Assembly (NCBI RefSeq): GCF_003589595.1 | Contig: NW_020654748.1 | Location: 2,339,642 to 2,403,641 of the forward strand | Direction: 5' to 3' | DNA from: Hyposmocoma kahamanoa | Lineage: Eukaryota > Arthropoda > Insecta > Lepidoptera > Cosmopterigidae | Length of the DNA stretch: 64,000 nucleotides | Part shown: piece after piece, positions 24,360-35,861 of the stretch | Position numbering within the stretch: the first letter of the stretch is position 1 | How the letters are laid out: the number at the start of each line of letters is the position of its first letter | Notes under the pieces: model-generated | What the model was told of the DNA's origin: nothing | The model's input: only the letters and a program-made list of their open reading frames with translations | The model's database searches: none | Translations under genes and position numbers: made by a program

Positions 24360-24560
24360 TCCGAACTTCCACTTCTGACTTCTTCGGAATTTACCATGAG
24401 CTTTTCGGTGCTGGACAACACTGTGGGATAAACTGCAAAGCAATCCGACGAGGGTGAAGTTCGCATTGGGTCCGCATGGAACAATAGCCCAAGCCTTCGT
24501 ATTGTTAGAGGACGCCTGTGCACAGCAGTGGGACTATATATACGCTAACTATTGTTATTA
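24360..24560 (+). mobile_element. Probable LINE C-terminal remnant
   Basis: Ends 'gaggacgcctgtgcacagca' + 'gtgggactatatata', the GLCTAVGLY-type tail common to many insect non-LTR polyproteins. The preceding GC-richer stretch is frameshifted. Confidence 0.4.
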
Positions 24561-25242
24561 TTTTAACTTAAAACTGGATCAATAATATTCGTTTTGGGTC
24601 ATAGTTGCCAGTGACGCTTTTATATTAAGAATAAAACATAATTATATAATATTATTACTAAATCGTAATAAAAGAAGAAAGGGCGATAAAATAATCTAAC
24701 GCGAATATCAAGTATTATTCTTCCGAAAGGATCTCAAACGTTCTATGGTATCCCATAGAACTACCTGGGTTTGCCATAAAAAACGGGTCATTGAACCCAA
24801 CAGCTGCTCCAATTCAAAATGGCCGGCATTTATGTCAAAAATTAATAAATGCAAGCCTGTTGTCGAATGATGAATTGTGTAGTCATTTTGTATGCATCGA
24901 GTGATCACAGAAGAATCTTTTTTATTTATTTTTTAAGGTTAAGCTATAAGGCAATTTAGGCATAAATTATCGATTTTAATTTTTTTTATAATAATTATGT
25001 CATAGCATCTTTTCTGTTTTGTTAATGAAATATAATTTGCTACAACGCAAAGAAAGTACCTACTTTCATTAATTATTCTTCGATTAATTTTTTTTTACTT
25101 TCTCAAATTCTTGTAACAAACGGTCATAATCTCTCATTCTATCTTTGAAAGTGTAACTCGCCAATGTTGCCATTTTAATTTTTTTCAATGCAAAACTTAT
25201 TTAAACATACTATAATATTTAATTAGGAATTTGTTCAGAGAA
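24561..25242. other. Unassigned AT-rich stretch
   Basis: Nothing recognisable. Confidence 0.5.
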
Positions 25243-25503
25243 ATACAGCCACCTTACCTATTTCTGCAGCCAAGCAGTAATTAGCATTATTACGTTCCGA
25301 TTTTGAAGGGCAAGGATGCTGGTGAAATTGCAGGCACATGGGACTTGTCAACTTATGTCTCAGGGTGACGAGCGCAGTGGCCTGATCTTTGCGATTTAGA
25401 GCTTTGGTTGGCGCTACAACTGCTATGGACAGGAGTGTTGTTTGCCACCAGGGGCACAACTTGTTCTTGATTGTTGTTGATCCCGTCACTTGTTATCATA
25501 AAA
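25243..25503 (+). repeat. Short retroposon family A, copy 6
   Basis: Nearly full length, ending 'cccgtcacttgttatcataaaaa'. Partial decay in the hairpin loop. Confidence 0.85.
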
Positions 25504-26149
25504 ACAACGTAATGAAAAACCTATTTCAGTTTTGAATAAGGTAACTGCACTGAGTTAGTACAATTGTAGAAAGTACTGACGTAAGAGCCGTATATATATT
25601 ACGAGATTTTAACGTTAATCCTGACGAGAATTTCGATATGGAGTTGTTTATTTATTCCTCTGAACAAAACATTGTTACGTTGGGTTTGGAGTCGAATAAT
25701 TATATTTAATATTAGCGAAGTTCACGGCTGCCAGCGCTAGCTTGATTACTATGTTGTTACGCAATCCGTCTGGAACACCATTGTTGATATATATGTACGT
25801 ATGGTTCACGATATCTTTTCCTCTGACATTTCGCTGTTATAGTCGAATGTAACATTGACCGAGTTAAATCTAAAGTTATAGTCAAATATTTACAAAAATT
25901 GAAAATTTAAAACATCTAAACTTAATACATCTTTACTTCATGCGTAAACACATACAAACGAATTTGATTAAACATCATTCGCAATTTAGATTCGACAGAC
26001 AACAACGACACTCCAAGTGTTTTCTTCTAAATGGATATCTGTACACATTTTATCCTTCAAAATGTTTATTTAAAGATATGACAGAAGCAACCTGGAGGAG
26101 TTAGACGTATCGCTCCCATAAATTTTTGTCAGCCAAGTACGCAAGAGAA
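25504..26149. other. Unassigned AT-rich stretch
   Basis: No supported feature. Confidence 0.5.
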
Positions 26150-26545
26150 AGGCTTTTGTTTCACTATAGTTTTAAATTTCGCAATAGGAATCAAGAAGAA
26201 TCTTACTATAGCTTTATTTCCCTATAATTGTTCAGCAGCTTTTGAATATCAACAGGAAGCTTTTGTCTCAATATAGTTTTAAACTTCGCAATAGGAATCA
26301 AAAGGAATCGTATTATAGCTTTATTTTGCTATAATTAATAAGCAGATTTTGAATATCAACAGGAATCAAGAGGAATATTTGTTTCACCATAGTTTTAAAA
26401 CTCGTAAATGGCAAATTTTGAGTATCAACAAGAGTCTTATTATAATAGCTTTCGTTTCACTATAGTTTTAAACCTCGTAATTACTCATTTTGAATGTCAA
26501 CAGAATATTATTATAGAAGCGTATGTGTACATTGCCCCTTAAACG
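26150..26545 (-). repeat. Tandemly amplified LINE C-terminal fragment
   Basis: Four head-to-tail units share 'ttttgtttcactatagtttt' and 'tttgaatatcaacagga'. Equivalent bases fall at 26158, 26265, 26381 and 26454 (periods 107, 116 and 73). The text corresponds to the LINE segment at about 9395-9495 (ttctttcactatagttttgg...ttattatagaagcgtatg). Confidence 0.75.
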
Positions 26546-27130
26546 TGTTTTTTTTTCCTCATGTTAAATATTACATTATATATTATACATACATATTATT
26601 TTTTCATAAATATTATAAACTGATAAAATAGTAAAACTTCAACAATGTAAACGTAATTTCACTGTTAAAAGTCTAACAAAAATATTTAGTATATATATAT
26701 ACAATAATTACGAAACAAACTTTTTCGATTAGGCGTGCGATTGTCATTTTTTCATTATCTTTAAAAAATATTTTTCTAAAACATCTTTGCTAATAAGGCC
26801 TCTTCAACTATAAACCGCAACTTTGCGGTCTTGGTGCCTATTTATCTAGCCATTTTTTTTTAAATAAAGAAACCATAGACAAACGCGACAGATGCGTGTC
26901 AAATTCATATGGTTATCGTTATTACACTTTTGTATGTAATAAATTACTCGCCAGTGTTATTTCTGTTTGAAACTCTCTGTATTAAGCAAATAACGGCCGC
27001 ATTGTTGATCCAGTAGCGCTAATTTATTATCATTTAATATTATTCGTTGTGGTTGAGTGGTTGAATTAACGAAAATTGCCATGATAGTTCATGATAATCA
27101 GTAATCAATAATTTTATTGTATATTTAAGT
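26546..27130. other. Unassigned AT-rich stretch
   Basis: No supported feature. Confidence 0.5.
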
Positions 27131-27350
27131 GCCTCTGTGGCCGAACGGTTACCATGCCGGACTGCCACGCAGAGGTCCCAGGTTCGATTCCCGGGCCGGG
27201 AGAAATAGTTGTATGGCCTACAATTATTTCTCTCGTGAGTTTGGGTGTAATTTGTGGTTGTTTATGTGTGTGTCCATGGCACCCGTGACACAGGGTTTCC
27301 CTAGTGCGGGGCTATGTTGAGTGTGTGCGTTATTATTGTGTGCGTTATTA
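27131..27350 (+). repeat. tRNA-derived SINE, family B, full copy
   Basis: The tRNA-like head begins gcctctgtggccgaacggtt (A box) and has B box GGTTCGATTCC. The body carries 'ctctcgtgagtttgggtg', 'tgtgtgtgtccatggcaccc' and an end near 'gagtgtgtgcgttattatt'. The acceptor ends do not pair, so this is not a functional tRNA gene. Other copies: 9766, 31793, 35576 and 55902. Confidence 0.9.
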
Positions 27351-27636
27351 TTCCCTATTGTAAAGCTACAAAGATGAAACTTCTAGCTATGAGAACCAAT
27401 TGTGAACCCTGTTGGGCACAGCAATTTTATAAGAGATATAAGAATTTGTTTCTTTTGATTACATGTACACTTGTCCAGATAATTTATTTGGGTTTTTATC
27501 CTTGTTACTGTTGATTTTTCCTTATATTCTGGTTTTTTTAAGGCAGAGTAAAATTACCGTTTTCATATAGCTGCGAGTATGTAGTTGTTGTTGACAGTTT
27601 TATTGATAGATTCAAAATGTCTGAATTGTGGATGTT

Positions 27637-27900
27637 TTTTTAAAGTACCAAGGGACAGGACCAACAAGTCGTGCGACTGGTGGTAAGCGACATGCCTATC
27701 CATAACAGTTGCAGTGCCACTCAGAGCTTTAAATCACAAAGATCTTAGTTAGGGCCACTGTCACTGCGCCCGTCACCCTGAGACATAAGTTCACAAGTCC
27801 CATGTGCCTGTAATTTCCCGCACCCTTACCCTTCCACACCGGAACGCAGTAATGCTCACTTAACTGCTTGACGGCATTAATAGATAAGGCGACAGCAGGT
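27637..27900 (-). repeat. Short retroposon family A, copy 7
   Basis: Most of the family is present; poly-A seen as a T run at 27636-27643. The 5' end is lost after the 'ggtaaggcgacag' position. Confidence 0.85.
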
Positions 27901-28077
27901 TTGGCTATGTATTGCATAAGCGAAACCGTCATTCAGTCGGTATTATATTAATCGGGTGCAACTACTAGCTGCTCGCAATGACAATCTTTTGCGCAATGAA
28001 CTGCCATGTTACTCCATTGTTTTTTCCGTACTAATAAGTTAAATTTTGTTTTTTTTATATATTTTGTATAATATACG

Positions 28078-28342
28078 TGCTATATTTAATGCAGTTGACA
28101 TAAAAAAAAACATTGCTATATGTAAAGTACCTACTGAATACAACGGTTTTCTTGTAGAATGTCGAAGTAAGTTTGTGTTTTTTTTCTATAGTGAAAATGT
28201 TTTACGAATCGAGTTTTCACACCGTATAGTAATCAGTGTTATATCCTTAATTTTAATATACATAATTTCCAAAGCGATTCAACACTTTCACTGTTGCGCG
28301 GAATCAACCAAAGCCCTTCGAGGTAGTATAGACTCTAAATAG
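28078..28342 (+). repeat. Dispersed repeat family E, copy 2
   Basis: Aligns with 635-872 from 'tttcttgtagaatgtcgaag' through 'atcaaccaaagcccttcgag'. Confidence 0.65.
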
Positions 28343-28568
28343 GAAACAAGAATTTACGCTAACTGTGAATTGTACAAATAGAGAAAATCTTAATCTAGTT
28401 AGATAATTAAGATACTTACTGGAATTATTCACATGATTACGCTTTCACATTTAAATGACGAACGGCGTTGGAGCGGAATTCCTTCCCTGCAGACTTATTC
28501 CCTGAACGCTATAACTTGGGCCTTTTTAAGGCGAGAGTGAATACGCATTACTTGGGTGTGTATTATTT

Positions 28569-28808
28569 TTAGTAGCTGTAGACTTCCTTGTGAAAGAGTT
28601 CGTCCAGGGAAGTACTACCACCTTACCTATTTCTGCCGCCAAGCAGTAATATGAGCATTGCTTTGTTCTGGTTTTGAATGGTAACGGTGCTAGTGAAATT
28701 ATAGGCACATTTAACTTGTCAACTTATGTGACAGTGTCCCTCAGACCTTTGCGATTTAAAGCACCAGGCGCATGATTTATTCGTATCCTAACTTGATATT
28801 ATATAAAA
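28569..28808 (+). repeat. Short retroposon family A, copy 8
   Basis: Begins at the 5' 'agtagctgtag...cttgtgaaagagttcgtc' and ends 'cttgatattatataaaaaa'. An internal deletion removes the segment after 'gcgatttaaagc'. Confidence 0.85.
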
Positions 28809-28825
28809 AAGCATGCCTAAAGCGG

Positions 28826-29572
28826 AGGCCATACCGCGAACGAATCTAAGCTAACTTAGCTTACTTGGCCGGGGCATTTGTTCATGCTTCGATTCACGCC
28901 GCGAACTAAACTAACAAAACGATCCCGCTAAGTAATGTAAAATATGTCGCTCTTCTGCTACCTTTCAACAACACACGTACCCATAGCGTAGCACCTCACT
29001 ACTTACTACGTATTTTCCTAGCTTAATGTCGTATGCTACGTTAGCTAAGCTGACTTTGTTAATTTTATTTGTTTATTTGGTTCTCCAACAATGAGTACAA
29101 TATACATTACAATAAGATAATTAATCATACAAAAGATAAATACAATTACTCAGAGGAGAACACCGCATGCACAATGATGTGTTTATTTTTTTTTACATAA
29201 TGTTAGCATTCTATAAAAAGAGAAGAGAGAATCTGTAACTATTAGTGTAGTACAAGACTTTTAAGTAAATTCGCAGACGTAGTTGACGTTAATAAATCTG
29301 GACAATTAAAAGCCCCAGTCACTAATATCTTCAAAATAACAAAGTCGTGCATTTTGCGTCTTGTTTCAACTAATTTAAACTTAAAATGGTTTAAACGATC
29401 TGTATATGAGTTGAGTTTACTGGCCATATTGTAGAACTAGGCTAAGTGATACACGAATCTTTTCTGAAGTATCTCAATTGTTATGCTGTGAACATTGTGG
29501 CACTTGTTGGTTGCATCCAACTACTTAAGTGAGCGTAGCTAAATTTGCTTAGCTTCGTTCGCGGTATGGCCT
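28826..29572. mobile_element. 747-bp element with ~45-bp terminal inverted repeats
   Basis: The left end 'aggccataccgcgaacga' + 'atctaagctaacttagct' is mirrored at the right end ('agcttcgttcgcggtatggcct'-type sequence on plus, 29550-29572). Subterminal regions are rich in agctaa/ttagct motifs. The core holds a LINE fragment (29058-29500, minus). TSD is not clear (TAA left, TTA right). A PIF/Harbinger-like origin is possible but unproven. Confidence 0.65.
29058..29500 (-). mobile_element. LINE reverse-transcriptase C-terminal remnant inside a TIR element
   Basis: The minus frame 29242-29427 includes SYTDRLNHFKFKLVETRR and FVILKILVTGAFNCPDLL, matching the Y-x2-RL-x2-F-x-L-x-RR...D-x3-LxK-x-NG-x-CP-x-LL signature near the end of jockey/CR1-type RT ORFs. 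The 3' end is at about 29058 with 'aataaacaaataaaatt'. Confidence 0.65.
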
Positions 29573-30589
29573 GTGGTTTATCGTCGATCTCACCGTCACT
29601 TTCCGTCAGGTGAGATGGAGGTCAAATGCATACTTGTTTATTTACTCAATAAAATTCTAAAATTGTTGATACAATCATTGAGCTTGGTAACTTTAGAAAT
29701 GTGTTACAATGAAATAAGGTGTAGGATAACCTTAAACAACAGCATGTTTATTTCAGTGTGTGCTAATTGAGAAGTTTATCATTTGATAAACTGCTCACAA
29801 TTTTATTTTACACCGATGGAAGTAACAGTATCCGTTCAAAGTTGTCAATGAAATAAACTCATGTTACAACACAGCCGCGATCGCGCATTTCCCATGCTCG
29901 ATACAAAAAAATAAGGCATAAATCAAATAAAGGTGTATGCATATAGAGTTACACTGTTTAAACGCAAAGTATATTTAGAGATGTGAAATTTATACTGAAT
30001 AAGTCAGAGAAATGAACTCGTAAAATGAGTTTTGTTTTTCTTCAAATGACTTAATATAAACGGCCATATGTATGGGGTTATTTATCTTGTAAAAGGCAAT
30101 AAAAGATTTTGCTATACAGTAAGTTGTATTCTGGTTGCAAATAAAAGAACTTTCAACTTCCAGAAGTTCTATACCGCGACCGTAGTAAACTTAGTAGTGT
30201 ACAGTAGCACAAAAGTTCTGAATAGCAATAAACTAGCTAAGGAAGTTCTTGGGTAAAAAATATACAAGAACTAAAACTTGCACACAGGAAGCGAAAACAT
30301 CCTAGTACATAATAATTCTCCATTTGTGGTAAGAGCTCAAAGTGCTTCTAGGACTTCGGCTGAAAATTGACTAATGAAAAACAGTAATATCAAAATACTA
30401 CACTACATTGTTGGAATATCCGGTTACACATTGTCCTACTGGCAAAAATGAGTAAGTAAGTAGTTATTGCTAATGTGTTTATAAACAGTTCATTAAATTG
30501 AATTCATTCAATTAAATTAAAACTATAATGAAATAAAATCTTTATACTAATGATTATTATACAGCGTCTGAGTACTTGCATAACTGAAA
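29573..30589. other. Unassigned AT-rich stretch
   Basis: No supported feature. Confidence 0.5.
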
Positions 30590-30780
30590 TCCGTGGTGGT
30601 GATTCATTTAGCTCTTGTAGGTAGTCTCGATCTTATGATGTTTGTAAATGTGTACAACTGTTTATTTACAAAGAGCAACCCCTAGAGTTTCTTGCTTATT
30701 CGTCTCAGAGGAATGTGCTTTACGAATGAGAAGTTGAGTTCAACCAATATGACGATTTCAAGTGTAATTTGCTTACCTAT
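30590..30780 (+). mobile_element. LINE 3' UTR fragment
   Basis: Reverse complement of the UTR at 9185-9335 ('tatttacaaagagcaacccc' + 'tagagtttcttg', then 'acgaatgagaagttgag'). Confidence 0.6.
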
Positions 30781-31792
30781 GAAATGAAGATTATTTGACT
30801 TTGAAATTCCTTTGTGTAACTGAGCCTTGGTTGAGCAATAAACCTCTGGATATTCCTATTATTTTGATCTATTCGTATAACAAAATATACTTTTTTAGAA
30901 TAATGGACCAATAATTCAAGACAACTGGTGGTAGATGGCGTTTATTGCACAAATTTGTTGGATAGTGCCGCCTATTCTTTTATTTTGTTTAGGATTGGCT
31001 CCATCTATCCACATTAGACAGCGTTAATTTATAAATAAATCAGTTTGTAACACATAATGCCATCTATTAACACGCATCAATGTCAATGTTCAGAAAATAA
31101 TTTTAGCATACGCATATTTGAATAATATTACAAGGAAAAGAAAACTGACGTCTAACATTTCATATGAAAGAGGAAGTAATCGACATCAACGGCCATTTAA
31201 ATAAAATAAACCTCTTCCAGGCGACTGACTAGCGTCATCTAGATATATAAGACGAAATTATGACTTTTTTAAGTTACAATTTGTAGTATGGAGATTAGCA
31301 TTCCTCCGGAGTTATTGGTAAATGTTTAGACTGCATTTCCATTGTTCTTTTTCAAATACAAGGTTGCTAACCTATTATTGGCACAGTCATGTGCCGATGT
31401 TCATGTATCCAACAAATAAATTATGATTGAGTCACAACTAGCTGAACTGACACACATAGCAACTAACTCACTTACACGAATACATTCCCACCTCTATTTA
31501 TTTGTCGCTACGGCGGAAGCGTGCGTTCAAAAACCGGAGCTAAATCATAAATTACGTTTACGGTTCCCGACAGTGTCAGGTTTCTTGCAGTTGTCACGTC
31601 ATTACAATAATCGACTTCGTCGTTATTGCGTCAATTCTATTCGGTAAATGTGTATTTATCGATTTTTTAGTTATTGAGGATATTCTATATAGGTCTTCAG
31701 TGATTTTTCTTTACCAGTAATTCTAAGAAGGATTTTTAGATTTTCATGTCTTCAAATACTCCAACGCCCGAAATTTAGCCAATCTGCTAACT
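30781..31792. other. Unassigned; repeated gccatcta-type motifs
   Basis: 30930-31075 holds four loose copies of a GGCGCCATCTA-like word (agatggcgtt, gtgccgccta, ctccatctatc, tgccatctatta). The rest is featureless. Confidence 0.35.
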
Positions 31793-32322
31793 GCCTCAGT
31801 GGCCGAACGGTTACCATACTGGTCTCCCACGCAGAGCACCCGGGTTCAATTCCCGTGCCGGGAGAAATATTTGTATGGTCTACATTTATATAGTAACCAG
31901 AGTTGGGAGGTCTGGAGACCTAAAATACAAATCTTTTGATTTAGTTTAGGCTCCAGCTTTCCACAAATGTACTCTGTTTTGTAAGTTTTTTAGTAAGTAC
32001 CTAGTTTTAGTAATTTTTGTGGAATGAGAAATAAACGTAAAGGGTAAAGCCTCCCCTCTCCAATTAAAATTAAAATTTGCTGTGCCCTTCAGGGTCCATA
32101 ATGAACTGTAACCTAGATTTAAGTTTTTCCATCCTAATACTGTATTATGGTCGATGCAAATAAAGAATAAAGAAAGAATAAAGAACGATATTTATTTATT
32201 TATTTCTCTCGTGAGTTTGGGTGTAATTTGTGGCTGTCTATGTGTGTGTCCATGGCACCAGGGACACAAGGTTTCCCTAGTGCAGGGATAATATGTGTGT
32301 GTGCGTTATTTATTATAATAAT
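31793..32322 (+). repeat. tRNA-derived SINE, family B, interrupted by a LINE 3' end
   Basis: Head with A and B boxes at 31793-31890; body resumes at about 32188 with 'ctctcgtgagtttgggtg'. The two halves are contiguous in the copy at 27131. Confidence 0.85.
31891..32187 (+). mobile_element. LINE 3' fragment inserted in SINE
   Basis: Roughly 300-bp insert ending 'gatgcaaataaagaataaag' with a tandem AATAAAG-type tail. The duplicated atttat on both sides is compatible with a short TSD. Confidence 0.6.
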
Positions 32323-32841
32323 CTTAAATCGTCTCACTTGTGAGCCGACATGCCAATGGCAGAATCGAAAGTTAAGAGTCAGTCTTGTCAGTGGATAGAC
32401 GTCGAGCTACTATTCAACTGCCGTTGCAATTTCTTCGTATTCTACACTTCAATGGCGCGTCGCTGGCACGTTCGTTAATGGCGTAGTCGACTAATTATTT
32501 GACGTTCCTTTGATTAATTTTTACTTACAATTTAAGTGCTTAATATCGAAGCAATATTCTTTGTGTTGTTTCGATCTTTCTATCTTGTGAATGTATGAAG
32601 ATAAGTAATGTGTTAATGCAATAATAAATGTATTAAGTACAACAACCCACAGTCAACAACCAATAGCACATTAATATTATGATATGACGTCACCATTTAG
32701 TTACTAAATACTATTGGTCGTTCAGCAACCAATAGTCTTTCGTTATTTTTCTCGCCCAGCTCTTCTGCGCTTCGCTTCGATAGTATTATCTCCGTACCTC
32801 CGCTTTGTTAAATTATTGATAATTATGAATAATATCGAGAG

Positions 32842-33232
32842 TTGGGTAATTTTTAGGTAAGATTTTGTACTCAATTTTGGTGACAATTTCTCATGGGTAA
32901 ATGAAACTATTTTTCCGGATTTAAATCGCGTATATTTGTTTCTTCAAACAAACCAAACACACAAAAAAAAAACAAACAAAAAAGGTTTGTTTTAAAAAAC
33001 AAATATACGCGATTTATATTCGGAAAAATAGTTTCATTTCCTATGTGTAACAATCGCGAAAACCTAAGAACACGGAATTTCTTTTTATTTAAATATTTAT
33101 AGAATATCATGATGAAGTATTATTTAATATTCGAGTGTGGTAACCTGAAATATTCTTTAATATTTCACGAGTAATTAAATAATAAAAATTGTCACCAAAA
33201 TTGAGTACAAAAAACTTACCTAAAAATTACTG
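32842..33232. mobile_element. Foldback insertion containing family F in both orientations
   Basis: Outer arms (ggtaatttttaggtaag ... ttggtgacaattt at 32846-32889, mirrored at 33186-33230) and inner arms (gaaactatttttccggattt at about 32903, mirrored at 33020-33040) make a long inverted repeat. The inner arms are two opposed copies of family F. The right arm carries about 105 bp of extra AT-rich sequence. Confidence 0.65.
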
Positions 33233-33351
33233 AGCCAAGTAATTGCTCACAATTGTTATATATTGGAAATTAAACTATTTTTTCGGATAGGACCCTAGCC
33301 TATTCTCAAAGCACGAAATCCGTTGTTACGACCGTTTTCCCACTATGGACT

Positions 33352-33612
33352 ACCTTTTTTTTATAATATCAAGAGACGGGACGAACAAGTCGCGCATCTG
33401 ATGGTAAGCTAATCCATAACAGTTGCAGTGCCACTCAGAGCTTTAAATCGCATAGATCTGAGGCGCACTGCCACACGCTCGTCGCCCTGAGACATAAGTA
33501 GACAAGTCCTATGTGCTGTGTTTTCACCAGCACCCTGCTTGGCGGCAGAAATAGGTAAGGTGGAAGTGATTCGTTGGACGAATTCTTTCACAAAGAGCTC
33601 TACTGATGCTAC
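33352..33612 (-). repeat. Short retroposon family A, copy 9
   Basis: Poly-A as a T run at 33354-33361. The hairpin region is deleted. It lies between the two members of the local duplication. Confidence 0.8.
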
Positions 33613-33918
33613 TGCTCCATACCTCCGCTTTGTCAAATTATTAATAATTATGAATGCCGTTGAGACCTAAGTTGTTCGCGATTGTTATACATTGGAAATA
33701 AAACTATGTTTTCGGATAAGACCATAGCTTATTCTCAAAGCACGAAATCCGTTATTATGGCCGTTTTCCCACTATGGACTATTTACGGAACTAGTCTCGA
33801 AGTCGATCAACGCAAAAACGGGTCCGTTCGAAATTGTTATGTTATGTGCATTGTGTTAAACGCTTTTCCCATTGTAGTTTGCTGGTTTCTTAGGAGGCTA
33901 TAGTGAAGAATATGGCGT

Positions 33919-34131
33919 TTTTTTATAACACCAAGGAACGATTTCAATCGCAACGTCTTATGGGCACTGCCACTGCGCCTGTTACCCTGAGATATAAGCT
34001 GACAAGTCTGTGAGCCTGTAAAGTCACCAGCACCCTTCTAAATCGGAACGCAGTAATGCTCACATTACTGCTTGGCGGCAGAAATAGTTAAGGACGAACG
34101 CTTTCACAAGGAGCTCTACTTCTATTGAAAT
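33919..34131 (-). repeat. Short retroposon family A, copy 10
   Basis: The hairpin (gcagtaatgctcacattac) is intact. Part of the 3' third is deleted. Confidence 0.8.
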
Positions 34132-34165
34132 GTACTAATAGACGTAACTGGTTGATAACTTTACC

Positions 34166-34300
34166 ATCGTAGTCAATCGTGACCGTAGTCAATCGTGACC
34201 GTAGTCAATCGTGGTCCTGTAAAAGGCTCGAAATGTTTGTTTGAAAATAGAAAAACAAATATAAGTAATTTAGATCCGAAGAAGTAGTTTGCATTTCCGA
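34166..34300 (+). repeat. Family F copy preceded by a 16-bp triplication
   Basis: gtagtcaatcgtgacc is tandemly repeated three times (34168-34215) before 'tggtcctgtaaaaggctcg' and the family F body. Confidence 0.65.
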
Positions 34301-35500
34301 AATGACTATGGTTCAGAATTCTTCTCCGCTTGGTGAATATTGGTTCTTAAGCACTCATTAGAGAATCTTGATCAAAGTGCAGTATTAATAGTGGTCACAT
34401 TGTTCTTACTGCCACTGTGCATCTCGACGTGAAAGTTATCAGATGGTGTAGATCACGTGACTTGGACTCAACCTTAAAAGATAGCACATAAAACCTAGTT
34501 AGGTTATTGACCTATGTCAAGTAAAGGTGGTGCCTGGAAGAGTGAAGGCTTAGAACGAGGTCGTTAGCCCGGCCGATTGTTCGATGAGAGCAAATGAGTC
34601 AGTGTATGCAAATACACGGGGAACGGGGTAACCTGTTACCCTGCTTCCTATGCCGTGGGGTAAATGGGAATTGTGCAATGGGAAAATTAGTACCTTAATA
34701 CTTAGGAGCTTCAGTTATGTGCAGTTGGTATTGATATCCCTTACCCAAGTAGGTGCATTGTTGATTGCATTTGCAAAAAAAATTAACGACGATATTTTTT
34801 TAAATACTTTCAACTGAAAGAACTTTTTCATTTAATGTCGTAATGTTTTTACTATCATGATGTTCATTTTTTTCTAGGTGAGTTCGGAGGAACAGCGTGA
34901 AAAATTGTTTTGCTACATTAAACGGTTCAGGTATTTACTATTAAATAATGGTCTTATAAAGAATATACGATTCGCCTAAGGATATTGTCTAAATAATGTG
35001 CTAATTTGGTACACTATAGGACGTACTTTACTCGATCATATACAATCCCGAAAACAGACTAAAACAGAAGTATAAAACAAATTATTTAAGAATAAAATAA
35101 TAATTTTGCACATAATTTTTATAATACTACAGAGACTCCGCTGAATTTTGGTTTTCAACTAAAGCCTTGTGGCTATTAAAATCACATTTATCTCAAAAAT
35201 TGAAAATTGCCCGGCGGTGCAACGCGCCGGACGGCCTGTTGATGAATTGACGAAGGCAGGCTCACTTTACCTGATTATGCCACTTGTTGTGAACGACCTG
35301 CAGCTTGATTTTGATTGCCTCTCCCGATCGGACTACGTCTTTTCCGAGTCGAGGCGTATAATATTGCGGGTGGGCTATCCGGTCGGATCAATTCTGATTT
35401 GAATTAAAAATCAGAGCCCTGATCGGCCTGTGTTAATAAAGAGCCTCGACTTGGACCCTTTGCTTGTCTTTGCAAATAGTAACTCGGTAGTATAGTAACT
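34301..35500. other. Unassigned; two coding-like GC patches
   Basis: 34540-34690 is open on the minus strand (VTGYPVPRVFAYTDSFALIE within it). 35169-35402 is a 77-codon plus-strand frame with balanced composition (includes LYLIMPLVVNDLQLDFDCL). I recognise neither; both could be decayed transposon coding DNA. Confidence 0.35.
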
Positions 35501-35575
35501 TAGTAGGAGTTTCTTGTGAAAGAATTCGTCCAGGATATCAATGCCGTCACATCAATTTCTGTTGCCAGCAGTAAT

Positions 35576-35760
35576 GTTTTTTTAACATAGAGAAAGCCTG
35601 TACCGTGGGTGCCATGGACACACGTAGACAACCATAAATGACACCTAAACTCACGAGAAAAGTACTACACGCGACCATACAAAAATTTCTCCTGGTCCAG
35701 GAGTCGAATCCGGGACCTCTGCGTGGCAGACCAGTATGGTAACCGTTCGGTCACAGAGAT
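35576..35760 (-). repeat. tRNA-derived SINE, family B, inserted in family A
   Basis: Minus copy with intact A and B boxes (gagtcgaatcc on plus at 35701-35711). Short duplication agtaa(a)t at 35570-35575 and 35761-35766. Confidence 0.8.
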
Positions 35761-35861
35761 AGTAAATCAGAACATTACTATGTTCCGGTTTAGATGGGTG
35801 ATGGTGAAATTATGGACTATAATAATTGATGACTATAATTATGGGAGTTGTCAACTTTATC

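Larger units (their letters stand above)
32789..33781. repeat. Local direct duplication with one occupied and one empty site
   Basis: Segment A ('acctccgctttgt...aattatgaat') occurs at 32789-32830 and 33615-33655. Segment B ('attgttata.attggaaat...ttttcccactatggact') occurs at 33233-33353 and 33660-33781. In the right copy A and B abut; in the left copy about 390 bp (32842-33232) lie between them. Confidence 0.75.

Noticed and set aside
27131..27205. tRNA gene (A and B boxes present)
   Set aside because: The ends do not pair as an acceptor stem and the sequence continues into a repeated body found at four other sites. It is a SINE.
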